A DNA stretch of 64,000 nt from Thermomonas flagellata (GTDB lineage: Bacteria > Pseudomonadota > Gammaproteobacteria > Xanthomonadales > Xanthomonadaceae). The position numbers and the translations under genes are program-made. Of this stretch, positions 9,043 to 17,399 are shown piece after piece; position 1 is the stretch's first letter; each line of letters starts with the position of its first letter. The notes below the pieces were generated by a model. It worked only from the letters and a program-made list of their open reading frames with translations. It had not been told where the DNA came from and made no database searches. The stretch is taken from positions 62,001 to 126,000 of the forward strand of contig NZ_JAJOZK010000009.1 in NCBI RefSeq assembly GCF_022419185.1, in the 5' to 3' direction.

Positions 9043-11073
9043 ATGACCACCGCGCCGCCGCTGGCCACTGCCGATGCTGCGCTCGCGCACGGCTTCTCGC
9101 TGCTGGCGGAGGCGCCGGCGCTGGCGGCCGCGCAGGCCGAGGCCCTGCTGGAGGCGCTGCCCGGGCATCCGCCGGCCCGCCTGCTGCTGGGCATGGCTCG
9201 GCTCGCCCAGCAGCAGCCGCAGGCGGCGCTGGCGGTCTTGCAGCCGCTGGCCGCCGAGCAGCCGGCGGCGCCGCAGGTGCACATGGCCCTGGCCGACGCC
9301 TGGGCGGCGATGCATTACTGGGAGGAGGCGGTCGCCGCGGGCGAACATGCGCTGGCGCTGCAGCCGGCGCTGCCCGGCGGCTGGCTGCGGCTGGGGAACT
9401 GGTGCGACCACCTCGGTCGGCGCGCGCAGGCGGAGGTGGCCTTCCTGCGGCACGTGCAGGAGGCCGTCGCCGATCCGGCCCTGCTGGCCGCCGGGCGCGC
9501 CCTCGCCGAAAACGACTTGGCGCAGGCCGAACAGCGCCTGCGCGCGCGCCTGCGGCAGTGGCCGCAGGACGTGGCGGCGCTGCGCATGCTGGCCGAGCTG
9601 GGCCTGCGCCTGGGCCGCAACGAGCAGGCGATCGCGCTGCTGGAGGAATGCCTGCGGCTGGCCCCGGGCTTTGCGGAAGCGCGCCGCCAGTACGCACTGG
9701 CGCTGGACCGCGGCAACCGCCAGGCGGAGGCGTTGGCGCAGGTGGACGCGCTGCTGGCGCAGGCCCCGCGCGATCCCGCGTTGCGCAACCAGCGCGCGGT
9801 GCTGCTCGGCAAGCTCGGCGACTACGCCGGCGCGATCGCCCTGTACGAGGGCCTGCTCGCCGAGCACCCGCGCGATCCGCGGCTGTGGACCAGCCTCGGG
9901 CATGCGCTCAAGACCGAAGGCGAGAGTGGCCGCGCGGTCGCGGCGTACCGCCATGCAATCCGGCTCGACCCCGGCTTCGGGGTCGCGTGGTGGAGCCTGG
10001 CCAACCTCAAGACCGAGCGTTTGACCGCCGAGGACATCGCGCAGATGCGGCACCAGCGCCAACGCGCGGATCTCGACCAGGACGCCCAACTGCACCTGGA
10101 CTTCGCGCTCGGCAAGGCGCTCGAGGATGCCGGCGAGCATGCCGCCAGCTTCGCCCACTACGCCGCCGGCAATGCCGCGCGCCGACGCCAGCTGCCCTAC
10201 GACGCCGCGCTCAACCACCGCCGCGTCCGGCATGCGTGCGCGGTCTACACCCGCGAGTTCTTCGCCGCGCGCGCTGGCTGGGGTTGCCCCGCGCGCGGGC
10301 CGATCTTCGTGGTCGGGCTGCCGCGCGCCGGGTCCACCCTGATCGAGCAGATCCTCGCCAGCCACCCGCAGGTGGAGGCGACCATGGAGCTGCCGGAGCT
10401 GATCGCGATCGTGCGCGAGCTGCGCGCGCGCGCCGGCGACCCGGAGCGCACGTCCTACCACGATCTGGTCGCGGGGCTGTCCGCCGCGGAGGCGCGCGCG
10501 CTGGGCGAGCGCTACCTGGCGCGCACCGCGGTCCACCGCCGCCTCGGGCGCCCGTTGTTCATCGACAAGATGCCCAACAACTTCGCGCATCTGGGGCTGC
10601 TGCGGCTGATCCTGCCGCAGGCGATCGTGATCGACGCACGCCGGCATCCGCTCGACTGCGGCTTCTCCAATTTCAAGCAGCACTTCGCGCGCGGGCAGGC
10701 CTTCAGCTACGACCTGGCCGACATCGGCCGCTACTACGCCGACTATGTCGCGCTGATGGCGCACTTCGACGCGGTGCTGCCCGGCTGGGTGCATCGGGTG
10801 GTGCACGAGCGCCTGGTCGCCGACACCGAGACCGAGGTGCGCGCCCTGCTGGCGCACTGCGGATTGCCGTTCGACCCGCGCTGCCTGCGCCCGCACGAGA
10901 CCCGGCGCGCGGTGCGCACCGCCAGCGCCGAACAGGTGCGGCGCCCGATCAGCAGCGCCGCGATCGGCCGCTGGCGCCACTATGGGCCCTGGCTCGGGCC
11001 GTTGGAGCAGGCCCTGGGGCCGGTGCTGGCGCATTACCCGGATCCGCCCCCGGGGCTTGCCGGAAGCGCGTAA
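9043..11073 (+). CDS. TPR-repeat sulfotransferase
   Basis: A 676-residue cytoplasmic protein in two parts. Residues about 1-385 are tandem tetratricopeptide-type helical repeats (for example AEALAQVDALLAQAPRDPAL and RAVAAYRHAIRLDPGFGVA). From about 420 on is a PAPS-dependent sulfotransferase: the 5'-phosphosulfate loop FVVGLPRAGSTL spans 422-433 and the 3'-phosphate region includes IDARRHPLDCGFSNFKQHFA. Proteins of this layout include tyrosylprotein-sulfotransferase relatives, but the acceptor is unknown here. It is followed 46 bases later by a TonB-dependent receptor on the same strand, a pairing that suggests shared function. Confidence 0.85.
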   Translation: MTTAPPLATADAALAHGFSLLAEAPALAAAQAEALLEALPGHPPARLLLGMARLAQQQPQAALAVLQPLAAEQPAAPQVHMALADAWAAMHYWEEAVAAGEHALALQPALPGGWLRLGNWCDHLGRRAQAEVAFLRHVQEAVADPALLAAGRALAENDLAQAEQRLRARLRQWPQDVAALRMLAELGLRLGRNEQAIALLEECLRLAPGFAEARRQYALALDRGNRQAEALAQVDALLAQAPRDPALRNQRAVLLGKLGDYAGAIALYEGLLAEHPRDPRLWTSLGHALKTEGESGRAVAAYRHAIRLDPGFGVAWWSLANLKTERLTAEDIAQMRHQRQRADLDQDAQLHLDFALGKALEDAGEHAASFAHYAAGNAARRRQLPYDAALNHRRVRHACAVYTREFFAARAGWGCPARGPIFVVGLPRAGSTLIEQILASHPQVEATMELPELIAIVRELRARAGDPERTSYHDLVAGLSAAEARALGERYLARTAVHRRLGRPLFIDKMPNNFAHLGLLRLILPQAIVIDARRHPLDCGFSNFKQHFARGQAFSYDLADIGRYYADYVALMAHFDAVLPGWVHRVVHERLVADTETEVRALLAHCGLPFDPRCLRPHETRRAVRTASAEQVRRPISSAAIGRWRHYGPWLGPLEQALGPVLAHYPDPPPGLAGSA

Positions 11074-11119
11074 AAAAAGCGTAATAGGCCCACGGGGAGT
11101 CGCTTTCGGGGAGCCTGCC

Positions 11120-13600
11120 ATGCGCGCCAGCCGTCCGTCGTGTCCGTCCGTCCGCCGCCGAAGCCCGGCGCCCCTGCCACTGGCCGCTGCGGTCGCCCTC
11201 GCGATCGCCGGGCCGGCCTGGGCGCAGTCGGCGCCGGCCGCCGCCACTGCGCAGGAGCGCGAGCCGCGCACCCTCGGCACGGTCACCGTGACCGCGCAGA
11301 AGCGCGAGGAGAACCTGCAGAAGGTGCCGATCAGCCTGCAGGTGCTGGGCAGCACCCAGCTCGAACAGCAGGACGTGCAGGACTTCAAGGACTACGCCAA
11401 GCTGATCCCGAGCCTGTCCTACGGCACCGCCGGCGGCGGGGTGTTCTCCGGCCCGGGCTTCGTGCAGGTGTACATGCGCGGGGTCGCCAGCGGCGGCGAC
11501 GGCAACCACTCCGGCTCGCAGCCGAGCGTGGGCATGTACCTCGACGAGCAGCCGATCACCACCATCCAGGGCGCGCTCGACATCCACATGTACGACATGG
11601 AGCGGGTCGAGGCGCTGGCCGGCCCGCAGGGCACCCTGTACGGCGCCAGCTCGCAGTCGGGCACGGTGCGCATCATCACCAAGAAGCCCGATCCGAGTGC
11701 GTTCGCGGCCGGCTTCGCGATCGAGGGCAGCAAAGTCGAGCACGGCGGCTACGGCCACGTGCTGGAGGGCTTCGTCAACCTGCCGCTCCAGGGCAACACC
11801 GCGGCGGTGCGCCTGGTCGGCTGGCAGAAGCACGACGCCGGCTACGTGGACAACATCCGCGGCACCCGCACGTACCCGACCTCCGGGATCACCGCCAGCA
11901 ACGCCGCGGTCGCCAAGGACAACTACAACACCGCCGACACCGCCGGCGTGCGCGGCGCGCTGCGCTTCGACCTCGACGAGCACTGGACCGTCACCCCGCA
12001 GCTGATCGCGCAGAAGCAGAAGGCCTACGGCAGCGCCGGCATCGACCCCAACGTGGGCAACCCGGCCGCCGGCTACGACACCAGCAGCGCGCCGCTGGCG
12101 GTCAAGCACTTCTATCCGGAGTTCTCCGACGACCGCTGGTACCAGGCGGCGCTGACGGTGGCCGGCAAGGTCGGCAACTTCGACCTCACCTACGTGTTCT
12201 CGCACCTCAGGCGCGACGTGGACTCGGCCTCCGACTACAGCGACTACGGCTTCTGGTACGACACCCTGGCCGGCTACGGCGCGTACTTCTACGACGATGC
12301 CGGCCACCTCATCAACCCGGCGCAGTACATCCAGGCCAAGGACGGCTACCGCCGCAGCAGCCACGAGCTGCGCCTGGTCTCGCCGCAGGACCGCCGCCTG
12401 CGCGTCACCGCCGGCCTGTTCTGGCAGCGCCAGACCCACGACATCCTGCAGCGCTACCGGATCGACGGGCTGGCGAACGTGCTGTCGGTGCCGGGCTGGC
12501 CGCAGACCATCTGGCTGACCGCGCAGCAGCGCCGCGACGGCGACGAGGCGGTGTTCGGCGAGATCTCCTACGACCTCACCGAGCGCGTCACCGTCACCGC
12601 CGGCAAGCGCTGGTTCCGCACCGACAACGCGCTCAAGGGCTTCTTCGGCTATGGCGCCGGCTTCAGCAGCAGCACCGGGGTGTCGCAGTGCTTCTCGTCC
12701 GAGCAGTTCCACGGCGCACCCTGCGTGAACCTCGACAAGTCGGTGCGCGAGAGCAACTCGATCGGCCGCCTCAACCTGACCTGGCAGGTGGACGCGCGCC
12801 GCATGCTGTACGCGACCTGGTCGCAGGGCTACCGTCCCGGCGGCATCAACCGGCGCGGCACCCTGCCGCCGTACAAGGCGGACTTCCTGACCAACTACGA
12901 GATCGGCTGGAAGACCAGCTGGGGCAACAATGCCCTGGTGTTCAACGGCGCGCTGTTCCGCGAGGACTGGAAGGACTTCCAGTTCTCATACCTCGGGCAG
13001 AACGGCCTGACCGAGATCCGCAACGCCAACCAGGCGCGGATCAACGGGCTGGAGCTGGATCTCACCTGGGCGGCGACCTACAACCTGCAGGTCAGCGGCG
13101 GCTTCGCCTGGTACGACCCGCGCCTGACCGCCAACTACTGCGGCTGGCTGCGCAGCGACGGGCGCCCGGAGACGGTCTGTCCGCCGGGGACGCTGGACCC
13201 GAACGGCAACCCGGTCAGCGGGCCGCAGGCGCCGCGCGGGACTCAGCTGCCGATCACGCCGCGCTTCAAGGGCAACCTCAACGCGCGCTACACCTTCGAC
13301 CTCGGCGAGGGCGAGGCCTACTGGCAGGCGACGCTGGCGCACGCCGGCAAGCGCCGGGTGGACCTGCGCGAGGCGGAGACCGCATTGCTCGGCTACCTCG
13401 ACGCCTATACCCTGCTCGATCTGGCCGCCGGCTGGCGCAAGGGCAACTGGACGATCGACGTGTTCCTGAAGAACACGTTCGACAAGCGTGCCCCGCTCAC
13501 CCGCTTCGCCCAGTGCGCCGCGTTGACCTGCGGCCATCAGCCGTACACGGTGGTCGCCCCGCCGCGGACGCTGGCGGTGCGCTTCAGCCGCGAGTTCTGA
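11120..13600 (+). CDS. TonB-dependent outer-membrane receptor
   Basis: An 826-residue precursor. A signal peptide covers about 1-37 (ending GPAWAQ). A TonB-box-like stretch (LGTVTVTAQKREENLQ) leads into the plug domain with VYMRGVASGG, YLDEQPI and VEALAGPQGTLYGAS, then a beta-barrel finishing in the aromatic-terminated strand LAVRFSREF. The plug wording is of the type common in receptors of sphingomonads and Caulobacter. The ligand is unknown. A GGGGAG ribosome site precedes the start, and the gene is close enough to the TPR-sulfotransferase to be cotranscribed. Confidence 0.88.
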   Translation: MRASRPSCPSVRRRSPAPLPLAAAVALAIAGPAWAQSAPAAATAQEREPRTLGTVTVTAQKREENLQKVPISLQVLGSTQLEQQDVQDFKDYAKLIPSLSYGTAGGGVFSGPGFVQVYMRGVASGGDGNHSGSQPSVGMYLDEQPITTIQGALDIHMYDMERVEALAGPQGTLYGASSQSGTVRIITKKPDPSAFAAGFAIEGSKVEHGGYGHVLEGFVNLPLQGNTAAVRLVGWQKHDAGYVDNIRGTRTYPTSGITASNAAVAKDNYNTADTAGVRGALRFDLDEHWTVTPQLIAQKQKAYGSAGIDPNVGNPAAGYDTSSAPLAVKHFYPEFSDDRWYQAALTVAGKVGNFDLTYVFSHLRRDVDSASDYSDYGFWYDTLAGYGAYFYDDAGHLINPAQYIQAKDGYRRSSHELRLVSPQDRRLRVTAGLFWQRQTHDILQRYRIDGLANVLSVPGWPQTIWLTAQQRRDGDEAVFGEISYDLTERVTVTAGKRWFRTDNALKGFFGYGAGFSSSTGVSQCFSSEQFHGAPCVNLDKSVRESNSIGRLNLTWQVDARRMLYATWSQGYRPGGINRRGTLPPYKADFLTNYEIGWKTSWGNNALVFNGALFREDWKDFQFSYLGQNGLTEIRNANQARINGLELDLTWAATYNLQVSGGFAWYDPRLTANYCGWLRSDGRPETVCPPGTLDPNGNPVSGPQAPRGTQLPITPRFKGNLNARYTFDLGEGEAYWQATLAHAGKRRVDLREAETALLGYLDAYTLLDLAAGWRKGNWTIDVFLKNTFDKRAPLTRFAQCAALTCGHQPYTVVAPPRTLAVRFSREF

Positions 13601-13616
13601 CCCGCGGCGGCGGGGC

Positions 13617-13635
13617 GCCCGGGGTGATCCCGGGC
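13617..13635. terminator. Hairpin between convergent genes
   Basis: Perfect 7-bp stem GCCCGGG/CCCGGGC with a 5-base loop, 16 bases after the receptor stop and facing the convergent cyclophilin gene. There is no U-tract, so it may act as an RNA-end stabiliser or roadblock rather than a classic intrinsic terminator. Confidence 0.4.
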
Positions 13636-13713
13636 CATGCGGGAGGCGACTGTCCGGCCGGCTTGGGCATCACGGTCTCCGCACTTGAAGGCGGTGCAGG
13701 CATGCCGCCCGGA

Positions 13714-14631
13714 TCAGCGCGCGGCGGGGGCCTCGCGCACCGGCAGCGGCACGTTGCACAGGTCGATGTGCCCGGCCGGCTGGGTGTAGAAGGCATCGAC
13801 CCGGTTGCGCCGGGCCTCGGTGGCTTCGCGGAAGGCCTGGCTGTCGGTGCGCAGGGCCTGCAGCGGCAGGCGCTGGGCGGGCGGCAGGTCGCTGCCGATC
13901 GCCGCGGCCAGGATCGGGGTGCGCTGCGCCGGGTCCGCATACACCCCGATCGGGGCGGGCCCGCGCGGCAGGCTGCTGAGCAGCTCGATCCCGCGCACCA
14001 CCCGCCCGACCACGCTGAGCTGGTGGTCGAGCGCGCGCGGGGACTGGCCGATCACGGCATACAGCTCCGCGCCGGTGCTGCTGTCGGGCGGGTTGTTGCG
14101 GCCGGCGCCGACCACCCCGTAGCAGTGCGCGATCCAGACCTTGCCGGTCTTGGGGTCGCGCGCGGCCGGGAAGCCGTCCACGAAGCCGACCTGCGGCGCC
14201 CAGCCGTCCGCGTCCGGCAGGCGGTCGAAGCGCAGGCCCTTGGCGCTGCGGGTGAATTCCGCCGGCAGGTGGGCGGCCACCCCGGCCGGCAGCGGGCGCG
14301 CCTTGGCCGGATCGTCGCTGTCGGCATCGCCCCACTGCGCCACGAAATTGTCCTGCACCCGGTACACGCTGGTCCCGTTCCAGAACCCGCCGCGGGCGAG
14401 GGCGCGGATGTTGGCCACGTGCGCCGGGGCGAAGCCGGGCGCCAGTTCGATCACCACCTGCCCGCGCGGCAGGGTCAGGTAGAGCAGGTTGGCCTGGTCG
14501 AGGTCGCGCCAGGCGCTGGCCGGCGCGGCATCGACGATCTCCTGCGCGGATTTGCGCTTGGCGCCCTCGGCGGCCTGTGCCGCCGGCAGCAGGGCGAGGG
14601 TGAGGGCAAAGGCGAGGGCGTGGCGGGTCAT
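13714..14631 (-). CDS. Periplasmic cyclophilin-type peptidyl-prolyl isomerase
   Basis: A 305-residue protein with a signal peptide (about 1-20, ALLPAAQAA). The cyclophilin core is recognisable from VVIELAPGFAPAHVANIRAL and FWNGTSVYRVQDNFVAQWGD, which correspond to the FYxGtxFhRVixgFmiQgGD signature, but the family's usual His/Arg pattern is diverged, so catalytic strength is uncertain. A VIGQSPRALDHQLSVVGRVV segment matches the later F-x-x-GxV region. The last 90 residues are an extra extension. Likely role: proline isomerisation during folding of exported proteins. A GGAG ribosome site precedes the ATG. Confidence 0.8.
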   Translation of the reverse strand: MTRHALAFALTLALLPAAQAAEGAKRKSAQEIVDAAPASAWRDLDQANLLYLTLPRGQVVIELAPGFAPAHVANIRALARGGFWNGTSVYRVQDNFVAQWGDADSDDPAKARPLPAGVAAHLPAEFTRSAKGLRFDRLPDADGWAPQVGFVDGFPAARDPKTGKVWIAHCYGVVGAGRNNPPDSSTGAELYAVIGQSPRALDHQLSVVGRVVRGIELLSSLPRGPAPIGVYADPAQRTPILAAAIGSDLPPAQRLPLQALRTDSQAFREATEARRNRVDAFYTQPAGHIDLCNVPLPVREAPAAR

Positions 14632-14682
14632 GCGGCGGCGCTCCGGGACGAGCCGGCAGCATAGCCGCGCCCGCGCGCGGCG

Positions 14683-14871
14683 TCAGGCGCTGCCGGAGGC
14701 GCCGTCCTTGCGCGGCTTGCGCTTGCCGCCGCCGTCGCGCTTGTTGACCGTGGCCCAGGCGATGCGCTCGGCCTCCTCGCGGCTGTGGCCGCGGGCCAGT
14801 TCGCTCTCGGCGATGGCGCGGGCCTCGCGCTGCTGCTTGTCGGTGTAGGCGGATTTGTCGCCGCGGGGCAT
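14683..14871 (-). CDS. Small KGG/'plasmid stabilization'-type protein (internal start in the PhaZ frame)
   Basis: A 62-residue, highly charged protein beginning MPRGDKSAYTDKQQREARAI and containing EEAERIAWATVNKRDGGGK. This is the small family often labelled 'plasmid stabilization protein' or KGG-like; its function is not established and the label should not be taken literally. It has its own strong ribosome site, GGAGGA at 14880-14885, 8 bases before the ATG. Its reading frame is continuous with the upstream PHB depolymerase, with no stop codon between, so it may be made both alone and as the C-terminal part of a fusion. Confidence 0.7.
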   Translation of the reverse strand: MPRGDKSAYTDKQQREARAIAESELARGHSREEAERIAWATVNKRDGGGKRKPRKDGASGSA

Positions 14872-16200
14872 GGCAGGGGTCCTCCGGGTGCCTCTGCGGG
14901 AGCGTGCGGCGGTTCCCGTGAGCCCGGGGTGAGCGCCCGCGGCGGCGGCCGGGGCGCGGTCGTGCGCGGCGATGAAGTCGCGCACCTGCGGGTAGACCTG
15001 GGTGCGCCAGCGGCGGCCGCTGAAGATGCCGTAGTGGCCGGCGCCGGCGACGGTCAGGTGCTGGTGGTCGGCGGCCGGGATGCCGCGGCACAGCGCGTGC
15101 GCGGCGCGGGTCTGGCCCTGGCCGGAGATGTCGTCCAGCTCGCCCTCGATGGTCAGCAGGGCGCTGGCGGTGATCGCCTGCGGGCGCACGCGCTCGCCGC
15201 GCACGTCCCATAGCCCGCGCGGCAGCAGGTGCTGCTGGAACACAATGCGCACGGTGTCCAAGTAGTACTCCGCCGGCAGGTCGAGCACGGCGTTGTATTC
15301 GTCGTAGAAGCGGCGGTGCGCGTCCGCGGACTCGAGGTCGCCCTTGACCAGGTCCTGGTAGAAGTCCCAGTGCGAGAGCGAATGCCGCTCCGGGTTCATC
15401 GCCACGAAGCCCAGGTGCTGCAGGAAGCCGGGGTAGACCCGGCGCCCGGCGCCGGGGTAGTTGGCCGGCACGGTGTGGATCAGGTTGGTCTCGAACCACC
15501 ACAGCGGATGGCGGGTGGCGAGGTTGTTGACCGCGGTCGGCGACTGCCGGGTGTCGATCGGGCCGCCCATCATGGTCAGCGAGCGCGGCACCGGCTCGCC
15601 GCGCGCGGCCATCAGCGACACCGCGGCCAGCACCGGGACGGTGGGCTGGCACACGCTGATCACGTGCACGCGGTCGGCGCCGAGGTGGCGCAGGAACGCC
15701 TGCACGTAGTCGATGTAGTCCTCGAGGGTGAACGGGCCGACCTCGGCCGGGACCATGCGCGCGTCGGTCCAGTCGGTGATGTAGACCTTGTGGTCGGCCA
15801 GCAGGGTGCGCACGGTGTCGCGCAGCAGGGTGGCGTGGTGGCCGGACAGCGGCGCCACCACCAACACGGTCGGGTCGTCCTTCATCCGCGCCAGGCCGTC
15901 GGCCTGGTCGTGGTAGCGCTTGAACCGCAGCAGTCGGCAGAACGGCTTCTCCAGTTCGACCCGCTCGACCACCGGCACCGGCAGCCCTTCGACCTCGATC
16001 TGGTGGATGCCGAACGCGGGCTTCTCGTAGTCCTTGCCCAGCCGGTACAGCAGCTCGAAGCCGGCCGCGGTGCGCGCGGCGCCGGGCAGGGCCGACAGCC
16101 AGCTGTCGGGGGCGGAGTACATCTGCGCGCCGGCCTGTGCCCAATAGGCGTAGGGGGCAAGGCTGGCGCGCCAGAGTTCGTGCAGCGGATACAGCAGCAT
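14683..16200 (-). CDS. Intracellular PHB depolymerase (PhaZ type) open into a C-terminal KGG-type domain
   Basis: The first 410 residues are an intracellular poly(3-hydroxybutyrate) depolymerase: nucleophile C184 in VISVCQPTVPV, acidic residues D356/D357 in IEGELDDISG and H389 in GAGHYG, at nearly the positions described for Ralstonia PhaZ (Cys183, Asp355, His388). It would release hydroxybutyrate oligomers from cytoplasmic granules. The frame does not stop after the usual end (VRDFIAAHD); an Ala/Gly/Arg-rich linker of about 30 residues leads straight into the small MPRGDK protein, giving 505 residues. No PHB synthase or phasin is in the window. Upstream, 97 bases separate it from the methyltransferase on the same strand. 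Confidence 0.85.
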   Translation of the reverse strand: MLLYPLHELWRASLAPYAYWAQAGAQMYSAPDSWLSALPGAARTAAGFELLYRLGKDYEKPAFGIHQIEVEGLPVPVVERVELEKPFCRLLRFKRYHDQADGLARMKDDPTVLVVAPLSGHHATLLRDTVRTLLADHKVYITDWTDARMVPAEVGPFTLEDYIDYVQAFLRHLGADRVHVISVCQPTVPVLAAVSLMAARGEPVPRSLTMMGGPIDTRQSPTAVNNLATRHPLWWFETNLIHTVPANYPGAGRRVYPGFLQHLGFVAMNPERHSLSHWDFYQDLVKGDLESADAHRRFYDEYNAVLDLPAEYYLDTVRIVFQQHLLPRGLWDVRGERVRPQAITASALLTIEGELDDISGQGQTRAAHALCRGIPAADHQHLTVAGAGHYGIFSGRRWRTQVYPQVRDFIAAHDRAPAAAAGAHPGLTGTAARSRRGTRRTPAMPRGDKSAYTDKQQREARAIAESELARGHSREEAERIAWATVNKRDGGGKRKPRKDGASGSA

Positions 16201-16297
16201 GGCAGGACATCCACCCGGTTTGCGGCGGCGCAGCATAGCGCGATGCGCGCAGCGCCGCCTTGACCGCCCGGACTGGCGGCTGAACGCCGGGCCGGGA

Positions 16298-16891
16298 TCA
16301 GTCCGGACGTTCCAGCGCGGTCGTGCCGCTTGCCAATCGCGGCGACAGCCAGCAGTGCGAGCCGAGCGGCTGCAGCCCGAGCGCGCGCAGCCGGCGCCGG
16401 TACCAGGCTGCCGGGCGCGGCTGGAATCCGACCCGGTCGCCCTCGATCGCATCCTCGGCGGTGAACACCTCGAGGAAGGCGACTCCGCCGCACAGCGCCG
16501 CCAGCCCCGGCAGCCCGCGCCGCAGCTCGTCGGTGTCCAGGTAGTGCAGCACGTCGCTGCAGACCAGCAGGTCGACCGGCGGGCAGGGGCGCAGCTGCGC
16601 GAAATCGGAAAAGCGCGCCGGATGCAGGTTGCGCGTGCGGCCGTAGCGGGCGATCGCGTAGGCGCTGGGGTCGAAGCCGAGGTAGCGCAGCCGCGGCCGT
16701 AGCGCCAGCAGCGGGGCGCGCCAGGCGCCCTCGCCGCAGCCGATGTCGAGCACAGTGCGGACCGGGCGCTCGAGGTGGTACTCGGCGGTCGCCAGCGCCA
16801 GCTGCACCTTGCGCCGCAGGCGCGCGGCCCCGCCCAGGCCCCGGCGGCGGTACCAGTGGTCGAAGTAGGCGCGGTCGTAGGTCTTGGCCAT
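16298..16891 (-). CDS. Class I SAM-dependent methyltransferase
   Basis: A 197-residue protein with the SAM-binding motif VLDIGCGEG (47-55), an acidic strand-2 end (YLGFDPSAYA) and a CSDVLHYLDTDEL segment where the fold's fourth strand meets the active site. The MAKTYDRAYFDHWYRRRG N-terminus is typical of small methyltransferases of unknown substrate. It is divergent from hemJ with only 39 bases between start codons. TAGGAT lies 6 bases before the ATG, consistent with a leaderless transcript. Confidence 0.8.
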   Translation of the reverse strand: MAKTYDRAYFDHWYRRRGLGGAARLRRKVQLALATAEYHLERPVRTVLDIGCGEGAWRAPLLALRPRLRYLGFDPSAYAIARYGRTRNLHPARFSDFAQLRPCPPVDLLVCSDVLHYLDTDELRRGLPGLAALCGGVAFLEVFTAEDAIEGDRVGFQPRPAAWYRRRLRALGLQPLGSHCWLSPRLASGTTALERPD

Positions 16892-16897
16892 CGTGGC

Positions 16898-16903
16898 ATC
16901 CTA
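16898..16903 (-). promoter_or_regulatory. -10 element, leaderless geometry (methyltransferase)
   Basis: TAGGAT on the minus strand, 6 bases before the ATG ending at 16891. The site also lies within 30 bases of the divergent hemJ start. Confidence 0.45.
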
Positions 16904-16930
16904 CCGGCCGGATCCCCGCGCGAGCCGGCC

Positions 16931-17350
16931 ATGGCCTACCTCTTGACCAAGACCTTCCACCTGCTGTTCGTGATCGCCTGGATGGCGGCGGTGTTCTACC
17001 TGCCGCGGATCCTGGTCAACCTGGCCGAGGCCGGCGACGACCCGCCGGTGCGCGCGCGGCTGGTGCTGATGGGGCGGCGCCTGTACCGCTTCGGCCACAT
17101 CGTGTTCGGGATCGCGTTCGTGCTCGGGCTGGTGTTGTGGCTGCACTTCCACATCGGCGGCGGCTGGCTGCATGCCAAGCTGCTGCTGGTGGCGCTGCTG
17201 CTGGTGCATTTCGTGCTCGCCGGGCGCTGGGTGAAGCGCGCCGGCAGCGGCGGCGCGCTGCCCTCGGCCACCGCCCTGCGCTGGTTCAACGAGATCCCGG
17301 TGGTGCTGCTGTTGATGGTGATCTGGCTGGTGCTGGCCAAGCCGTTCTGA
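16931..17350 (+). CDS. hemJ: HemJ-type protoporphyrinogen oxidase (UPF0093/CopD-like)
   Basis: A 139-residue membrane protein with four predicted helices. Family landmarks are all present: H10 in the first helix (TKTFHLLFVIAW), FYLPRILV, RRLYRF, K83 in GGGWLHAKLLLV and the ending RWFNEIPVVLLLMVIW. HemJ converts protoporphyrinogen IX to protoporphyrin IX in haem synthesis and the conserved His and Lys are reported as important. Size fits the family (about 140). It ends 49 bases before the convergent alkaline phosphatase, with a strong hairpin between. Confidence 0.82.
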   Translation: MAYLLTKTFHLLFVIAWMAAVFYLPRILVNLAEAGDDPPVRARLVLMGRRLYRFGHIVFGIAFVLGLVLWLHFHIGGGWLHAKLLLVALLLVHFVLAGRWVKRAGSGGALPSATALRWFNEIPVVLLLMVIWLVLAKPF

Positions 17351-17359
17351 GCGGCGGCG

Positions 17360-17386
17360 GGCGGCGCGGGCAGGCCCCGCGCCGCC
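17360..17386. terminator. Bidirectional hairpin between hemJ and alkaline phosphatase
   Basis: Perfect 11-bp stem (17360-17370 with 17376-17386) and 5-base loop, placed between two convergent stop codons 49 bases apart. It has no U-tract on either side. Confidence 0.5.
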
Positions 17387-17399
17387 CCCGTGCGGGCGT

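Noticed and set aside
5863-11388. A 1841-codon open frame on the minus strand covering the membrane protein and more
   Set aside because: Only its last 296 codons (from 6753) are protein-like; the rest is antisense or out-of-frame to the M1 peptidase and sulfotransferase genes and is open only because stop codons are rare at this GC.
11140-14664. A 1174-codon open frame on the plus strand over the TonB receptor
   Set aside because: It is a shifted frame of the receptor plus the antisense of the cyclophilin gene; composition is Arg/Ala/Gly-rich without motifs.
14872-15000. A frameshift or sequencing slip removing the PHB depolymerase stop
   Set aside because: No TAA, TAG or TGA exists in any of the three frames of this strand in the linker, so a one-base shift would not restore a stop there. 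A substitution that destroyed a stop remains possible.
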